Origin: Fremontodendron californicum
Lineage: Eukaryota; Streptophyta; Magnoliopsida; Malvales; Malvaceae
Reading direction: 5' to 3'
Assembly (NCBI GenBank): GCA_030761205.1
Contig: JAULJL010000018.1
Location: 14,962,501 to 15,026,500 of the forward strand
DNA length: 64,000 nucleotides
Part shown: positions 58,301-64,000 of the stretch, one piece after another
Position numbering within the stretch: the first letter of the stretch is position 1
Layout of the letters: the number at the start of each line of letters is the position of its first letter
The notes under the pieces: model-generated
The model's input: only the letters and a program-made list of their open reading frames with translations
The model's database searches: none
Told to the model about the DNA's origin: nothing
Translations under genes and position numbers: made by a program

Positions 58301-60174
58301 TAAGCTTGATAACTCAAACGGCAAGAACTGAGTTACAAACAAAATTGATTGAATTTGGAGCCGAAGAATAGAAGAAGAAAAGCTACAGGGGCATAATGGC
58401 AAGATGCAGTAAAAGGTAAAATCTGACTTTACAATACTTTGTTGAAATCTTGTTGAGAAAGTTAACATTTAAAAAGTTAATTTAAGTTCACGTGATTCTG
58501 ACTTAATATTTATAACAAACCAATTAATTTGAAGAGTTTATGAATAATAATTGGTGGGTAAAAATGTAAAATAAAAAAATAAATAACAATGTAGTTTTAA
58601 CTTTTTTAAATTATAATGCATAAATTAAGTTATAAACAAATATAAAAAAACTAAATAAATATAAATTTTACTTTGAGGGGTCTAATTTAATTTTATTTAA
58701 TATATAAATACATATAAATATATATATATATACCAAGGGATTTTCAAAATTCTTGGGGGGGCCAAGGCCTCCTCTGGCTTATACCACTGTCCGCCTCTGC
58801 TTGTTTACCTTTTTGATCTTTTAGTGGGTTTAAAGAATATGTAATGTATAGAAATTATGTCAAATTAAACCAGGTGAAAGCAAATAGAAACAAAGCATGA
58901 TCTGACTCTTGCTTCCTTGAAGAGAGTTATAGCAAAATGTATGCTGAACCTAACCAACTAAGCTGTTTTTTAAGATCTGTTAAGATGCTTGGAATTTATA
59001 TTTGTCTACAGCCATTGAGGTTAGGAAGGAACTTAAATGTTGTGTCTTGAGTTTTATCTACTGTCAAGGGTTGGAGGAGTATCATTCCCAACCAGTAATG
59101 GAAGACATTAGTTGAGCATCTGAGTTCTGATCTATTATCAGATAATGAGGATCAAGTAGATATGCCTTGTTTTAAGATGACACTTACAGTTGTAAAACTG
59201 TTGAACACATCTTGTGAATTTATAATTGTTTGGACAATGTTGGAAACTCTAGAATTGACCTACTCAATTGGTAATTTATCATATTGCTTCTAGTTTTGGA
59301 TTTATGTCAAGTTTGATCACAAATATGTGGAGTTAAAGATCTTGAGAGAGAGCGAGAGAGAAAGAGAACTCATCGCTTTATGTAATGCATCTTTACCTAC
59401 AGTGTGTCTTGTCTACAAATTTCATCATGCTTTGGTTTCTTCCAGCTGTCTCATATACATGCTGCAAAAGTCATTTATGTGTCATTTCATATATTTATCA
59501 TGTTATTCTGAAAAACTAGAAGTTCATTAGCTTGTGATAGCATGTTTTGCATAATGGAAAAATGCTATTTCACTGGGATTCAAAACCTATGTTACTCGGA
59601 TTCGGGCGAGAGTGTCGGACACGGCTATACTCAATTTTTTTTCTAAATTTTTCCATGTATTTGGAGAGTACTTGGAGGATCATATCTCCATACCCATGTC
59701 TTGATTTGTGTCGGACATGGATACTTAGAGAAAAATGAAAAGTCGGATCAACATAGTTCATAACATCTTACGAGTACCAATGACACTGAATTATCTCATG
59801 TAACAAAAGTGTCAAATGTCCATGATTATAATAAAGCTTTTATTGAAGTTGCATGCTTGCCTATTACCTGAAATGTATATTCAGATTTAAGTTTGTCTAA
59901 TACTCTAATGGGATTCCATATGGCGTAGCAGGTATCAGAAGCAAAGATGATATGGGTCGATCGTCTTGGCTTTGACTTGCGTATTTACTCTCCTCGCAAT
60001 GGTGTATTTGATGTTCGAATTCCTTTTCCGGGGGAAGTGACTGATGAGAAGGGTGCTAAGTCCTCATTCAATGGTATGTCACAACTTGCTTGGGAGGTGG
60101 AGAAAAATTTCTATGCCCCTGACTTTAAGAAGGTGAAACAATTAAAGCAAATTACACAAAGTGGAGTGCAATAA
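55316..60174 (+). CDS. GluTRBP: Glutamyl-tRNA reductase-binding protein, chloroplastic (GluTRBP/PGR7-like), five exons
   Basis: Exons by GT-AG junctions: 55316-55657, 55808-55888, 57291-57395, 57538-57687 and 59932-60174. All are multiples of three, so every intron is phase 0 and the product is 306 residues. The first 45 residues are Ser/Pro/Lys-rich and nearly free of acidic residues, as in a plastid transit peptide. Residues about 60-140 ('RTIMELSCIGTLSTLAQDGWPLG', 'LRTPQCTIQGSL') fit the split-barrel fold related to HugZ/pyridoxamine oxidase-like proteins. The C-terminal half ('FGEEADVDNLYIVDVKRVLQMEDF', 'AKMIWVDRLGFDLRIYSP', 'FNGMSQLAWEVEKNF') matches what I recall of Arabidopsis GluTRBP/PGR7. 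That protein binds glutamyl-tRNA reductase in the plastid and influences 5-aminolevulinate supply for tetrapyrroles. No stop or frameshift is seen. Intron 4 (2.2 kb) is enlarged by insertions. Confidence 0.9.
56026..56194. mobile_element. MITE in intron 2 of the GluTRBP-like gene, TSD TAATG
   Basis: The left end agggagttaaatagcggtcg and the reversed right end agggatttaaattgcggacg are 20-bp inverted repeats. TAATG flanks it at 56021-56025 and 56195-56199. The open frame over it is not a gene. Confidence 0.8.
57905..58799. mobile_element. Non-autonomous hAT-like element in intron 4 (895 bp)
   Basis: Identical 8-mers CTTGTTTA flank it at 57897-57904 and 58800-58807. The ends are cagtgacggat and, in reverse, cagaggcggac, short imperfect inverted repeats. 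No transposase frame is present. An 8-bp duplication with CAG...CTG ends fits hAT. Confidence 0.85.
59587..59756. mobile_element. MITE in intron 4 (170 bp)
   Basis: The left end ctatgttactcgga and the reversed right end ctatgttgatccga are inverted repeats. The interior has paired words 'gtgtcggacacgg' and 'gtgtcggacatgg'. No clear TSD. Confidence 0.65.
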
Positions 60175-61041
60175 ATTGGTTTATCTCATTGCTTGTGAAT
60201 CTGGTTTAGTTGATGGATGCCCCTCCATTTTTAGAAACTGCAAAATTTGATATTCTCATTCAGTTTTATTCGATTTGTGCACATCTTACCCGCTATGTTC
60301 AAACTATTCTTAGTTTTATTTTATTTTATTTCGTTTTACAAATGGAAGGAAAAAAAAAAACATCTTTCTTTTAGTTGAGTTAGGAGTTATGAGGTCAACC
60401 AATGTGTCATGAATATCAATGTGATTGTTATTATAACTCCAAGGAATGGAATAACAAATCATCTTATGCTTTATAATTAATACTAATTTTATTACCTATT
60501 TACCTTAAGCTTTTGTTTCTTTAAGTGATCACTTCTTTACATTGTCAATTCTCTTTTTAAATAAATAAATGTGCTTATTTTAAATCTCAATTCACTTTCT
60601 AAGAAATGTCATTAGAGATGGCAAAATAAAAAATAAATTTCAATTTAGAGTGGTAAAAAATGAATCCAAAATTGAAAACTCATTTGAAAAAAATAATAAT
60701 AATTAAAGGCAGCAAAATGAACCAAAGTTGAAAATTTGTTTGAATAAAAAGAACCAAAGTTGAAAATTTGTTTGAATAAAAAGATCTCGCTGACTCAAAT
60801 TTTGACAAAAAGTTCAAAAGATTGAATTCAGAAAAACTTAAATCAGAGACATTTAAATGATGAAGGAAAATGAAATTAAAGTGAAAGCATAAATGTAATA
60901 AAGTGAAAGAAAAATGTACATATAGGAAGATTAAAAAATAAAAATCGAATCGAAAATCAAATTGATAAGATTTTTGTTGATTTAATCAAAATAATTTTAA
61001 ATATTAAAAAATCATTTTAATATTAAATAAATAATAAATAT
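60175..61041 (+). other. 3' flank of the GluTRBP-like gene
   Basis: Probable 3' UTR followed by AT-rich DNA. An exact 32-bp tandem duplication lies at 60720-60751/60752-60783. No other gene is visible and no poly(A) signal is certain. Confidence 0.5.
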
Positions 61042-61765
61042 TGTCATAACGGTTTTTCGATTGCTAGACGATTTTTAAAAAACACATGGAGTCGCCACCA
61101 ATCTTTTTTGTTTAGGTGTGATTTACCATTTAAGAAAAACTTATCATTTTAATAAAATTTTAAAATAGTTTAAAATTTATTAAAAAGATAATATTTTAGT
61201 CTGCGGAATTCAAAATTCGGATCCAAGAGTACAGTTACGCGTGAGGAAGTTGTTAACACTCCACGACGCTCGTTTAAAAAAAATACCTATAAATCATGTG
61301 TTATTTATGATCTTTATAAAAATAATTTTAAATTAATATTTAAAAATAATTCATTTTGACGTCTTTATTAACAAATTCCTTTTGACAAAATCCATTTTTT
61401 AGGAATATAACAAGAATCTTTAACGTCCAAATTTTTTTTACACTCCCCAACGCCTAGGCAAATTTTTAGAAAAACTTCTTTCGTTTAAGAATTTTCATAA
61501 TACTCCATCGGAATAAAAATAATATTCTTTTATAATTATTGACTCCCAACGTCTAGGCGGAGTATCAAAAATTATTTGTTATTTTTTCTTGAGGATATAT
61601 TCTTTTAATTTTATACCTTTTTTTTTTTTGTAGAATATCTCAAAAACTTCTTGTCTCGAAATTTTTTTTCAGATTCTCCAACAACTTGGCAGAACTTAAG
61701 AAATTATTCTTTCGTCCAAAAATTCTCAAAATATTCCATTAAACATGAATAATGTTCCATCATAA
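61042..61765 (-). mobile_element. Truncated Ogre-like LTR fragment, minus strand
   Basis: Read in reverse it ends CCGTTATGACA, like LTR C. It carries TGGCGACTCCA (61087-61097) and a version of the 'cgtaac/ggggtg' block (about 61230-61260). Four spaced words of the 'ctccccaacgcctaggc' type recur at about 61258, 61444, 61541 and 61676. Its upstream part is missing. Confidence 0.75.
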
Positions 61766-61771
61766 AATGAT

Positions 61772-61930
61772 TAGGGGTGAGCGTTCGATCGAATCGAGTG
61801 AAAAAAATTCGAGTTAGTCGAGTTTACGAGTCCTATTTTGTCAACCGAACTGAATTTGAAAATTTAGCAAATCGAGTCGAGTGAAAAGAAATTCGAGTCG
61901 AGTCGAATAAATTTATTCGAGTTAAAATAA
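61772..61930 (+). mobile_element. hAT-like terminal fragment
   Basis: It starts TAGGGGTGAGCG, like hAT termini. It is filled with subterminal 'cgagtcgagt' and 'attcgag' words in both orientations. No matching right end was found in the window. Confidence 0.5.
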
Positions 61931-62409
61931 ATTTTCAATTATATTTAAGCATGATAAAACTAAATTTTGGGTAAATGAAATTGTTCAATTCTCTAAATCA
62001 AAATCAATGAAAATGTAAGCAAATGTCAAAAGTTCAAGGCTTATGGTGAAATTTAAATTGCTTATTCAACTAAAAAAATTCAAAAATTAGATACGGATAC
62101 GTGAATACATCTTATAACTAATATAATACCATATATAAATATTGTTTTTCTTTATAAATTAAAAAAAGTTGAAAAAAAATTATTTACCAAATTTATTTTA
62201 ATTATATTAATTTCAATGATTTTGGATCATATTACTCGTAAAAGAGAGATAGAGACCGAAGAGAAAGAGAGAAAAGAGGGAAACAGAGGGGGAGAAAATT
62301 GGGTAAATTTGAAAAATATGCTGTCAATAACCAAATTATTGTTAAATGGTATAATGGATAAAAATTATTTGAAAAAGATTAATAAACAATTAAAAATTAT
62401 TATAAAGTA
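61931..62409. other. Gene-free AT-rich DNA
   Basis: No gene or distinct element is seen between the hAT-like end and the minisatellite. Confidence 0.5.
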
Positions 62410-62765
62410 TAGAGGTGGCAATTGGGCGGGTTCGGGCGGGTTCGGGTCGGGTTCATTCGGGGTCGGGTTCATTCGGGTTCGGGTTTATTCGGGTTCGGGC
62501 TCATTCGGGTTCGGGTCCATCCGGGTTCGGGCTCATTCGGGTTCGGGTCCATTCGGGTTCGGGCTCATTCGGGTTCGGGTCCATTCGGGTTCGGGCTCAT
62601 TCGGGTTCGGGCCCATTCGGGTTCGGGCTCATTCGGGTTCGGGCCCATTCGGGTTCGGGCTCATTCGGGTTCGGGCCCATTCGGGTTTGGGCTCATTCGG
62701 GTTCGGGCCCATTCGGGTTCGGGTTCGGGTTCGGTCTGGGTTCGGGTTTGGTCTGGGTTCGGGTA
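62410..62765 (+). repeat. GC-rich 32-bp minisatellite of 16-bp half units
   Basis: Alternating units attcgggttcgggctc and attcgggttcgggtcc (or ggccc) repeat with an exact 32-bp step, for example gctcattc at 62531 and 62563. The array opens with TAGAGGTGGCAATTGGGCGGG-like text typical of a hAT-type terminus (no partner seen). Open frames in all three phases encode Gly/Phe/Arg-rich artefacts. Confidence 0.92.
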
Positions 62766-63418
62766 TGTTTTACATCATTTTATTTTATATTAGATGTAAT
62801 CATTTTTACGTAATTTAAATATTTATATCTAAAAACAAATTATTAATTTATTATTATTTTTATACTTTTGCTATTATATGATATTTTTAATTATATTTAT
62901 TTTTTAAAATTAATATTTGTTAGCACCAAAAGAATAAGAAATTAATTTGTTATATAAAATCAAATTTTGAAATAATTTATTATAAAAAATATGATATATT
63001 ATAAATTAATCATATTGATATTTAAAATAATTGATTTGATGAACTCGAATTTCAAAATATAAATACATTATAATTTATATTCACTATAAAATAAAAAACT
63101 TTTAAAAATAAATCATAGCCTTCATCTATTCGTTTATATACTTATAAAATGCAAAAATTTTATGCTTATAGTCAAGATATATATATATATATCTATCGAG
63201 TACTTATATTTTTTTCATCAATATAAAGTATAAATTATAAAGTAGTACTAAAAAAATATAATTTATATTTAAATTATACTTAATAAATATATAATTAATA
63301 TGATTATTTATTAATATATAATAAATATACCCAAAACCAAAAGGCCATAAAACCCAAAACCCCATTAAACCCACCCGCTAAAATAAAATCCCATGAAAGC
63401 CATAATCCAATTAAACCC
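62766..63418. other. Gene-free AT-rich DNA
   Basis: A short (TA)n tract lies at about 63178-63192. Nothing else is supported. Confidence 0.5.
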
Positions 63419-63426
63419 ACCCTAAC

Positions 63427-63691
63427 TAGACCTGCTCACGGGCCGGGCAACCCGCCCGGCAGGCCCGGCCCGTATTGGGCCGGGCCTGGGCAGGATAATT
63501 TATGTTCCGGGCCGACCCGGCCCAAAACAGTAATTTTTAATATAATAATATTATTTTATTTAATTTTAATTATAAAAAAAATAAAAAAAATTATTTTTTT
63601 ATTCCAATGAACAGTGATTCGGGCCTAAACGGGCGGGCCTGGGCAGAAAAAAAAACGGGCCGCGGCCCGACCCGGCCCATGAGCACCTCTA
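63427..63691. mobile_element. hAT MITE (265 bp) with perfect 8-bp TSD
   Basis: The ends tagacctgctcacgggccgg and, in reverse, tagaggtgctcatgggccgg are inverted repeats. ACCCTAAC flanks it at 63419-63426 and 63692-63699. GC-rich subterminal 'gggcccgg' words surround an AT-rich centre. Confidence 0.92.
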
Positions 63692-63699
63692 ACCCTAAC

Positions 63700-64000
63700 C
63701 TAACCGTATAAGTATAACCCAAAAGGCCAAAATAATTGAATTATTGTCAATTTTTTTACCCTTAAGAATAATTGAATTATTGTCAAAATTTTTTTCACAT
63801 CTCTAAAATTTTCAAGAATTTAAAATATTTAGATTGTAAATTCATCATGATATGAGACGTTAAAGTTATAACTTATAAGTACAAAATATAATTTACTTTT
63901 TGATAAAATTATTATTTCAGCATCATATATATATAATATATTAAATTTTAAATTTTAATTAAATTATTAAAAAAATTAGAATAAAATTAATAATTGAAGT
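63700..64000. other. Gene-free AT-rich DNA to window end
   Basis: No gene, RNA or element end is recognised. A direct 'ataattgaattattgtcaa' repeat lies near 63731 and 63767. Confidence 0.5.

Noticed and set aside
58157..58468. 103-codon minus-strand hydrophobic frame in intron 4
   Set aside because: It lies inside the non-autonomous hAT-like element; AT-rich bias explains the hydrophobic residues and no transposase motif is present.
62216..62818. Gly-Phe-Gly/Arg-rich repeat proteins in three phases
   Set aside because: They arise from the 32-bp GC-rich minisatellite; all three phases are open.

Overview
This is a repeat-dominated stretch of a flowering-plant nuclear genome, most likely a eudicot. 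It is AT-rich, full of nested LTR retrotransposons and class II elements, and holds one split host gene with plant introns and a plastid-targeted product. The species cannot be named from the sequence alone. I see no tRNA, rRNA, CRISPR array or bacterial-type operon.

Layout. 1-7045: the 3' part of a giant Ogre/Tat-type Ty3/gypsy element (element A): a minisatellite-rich 3' untranslated region, a polypurine tract and a 5.2 kb 3' LTR. 7046-18354: a CACTA (En/Spm) DNA transposon on the minus strand with a TNPA-like and a TNP2-like pseudogene. It is split by a 5.0 kb solo Ogre LTR (8317-13353) that has a perfect 5-bp target-site duplication (TSD). 18355-23339: gene-free AT-rich DNA with an old hAT-type MITE and two copies of one long-TIR MITE family. 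23340-27020: remains of a tRNA-iMet-primed LTR element in which one LTR has a polypurine tract upstream and a primer-binding site downstream. 27021-41184: 5'-truncated Ogre-type element B (gag-pro, intron, RT-RNase H-integrase, 3' UTR repeats, 5.6 kb 3' LTR). 41185-54598: a second, distinct Ogre-like element C with a 2.1 kb LTR. Its gag is cut at the left by element B, and its integrase C-terminus is split by a 4.07 kb hAT transposon (46775-50843).

55316-60174 holds the only host gene I can support: a five-exon plastid glutamyl-tRNA reductase-binding protein (GluTRBP/PGR7-like). All five exons join in phase to give 306 residues. Its introns carry at least three non-autonomous DNA elements, one a 0.9 kb hAT-like insertion with a perfect 8-bp TSD. 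61042-64000 holds a minus-strand LTR fragment of the element C type, hAT-like ends, a 32-bp GC-rich minisatellite and a hAT MITE with a perfect 8-bp TSD.

All element genes carry stops or frameshifts, so they are annotated as pseudogenes. The points most worth a second look are: two in-frame stops at homologous positions in elements B and C; unrelated minisatellites just upstream of the 3' LTR in three Ogre-like elements; W-box-like arrays at the start of each giant LTR; and paired hairpin motifs with GNRA-like loops downstream of both pol genes.
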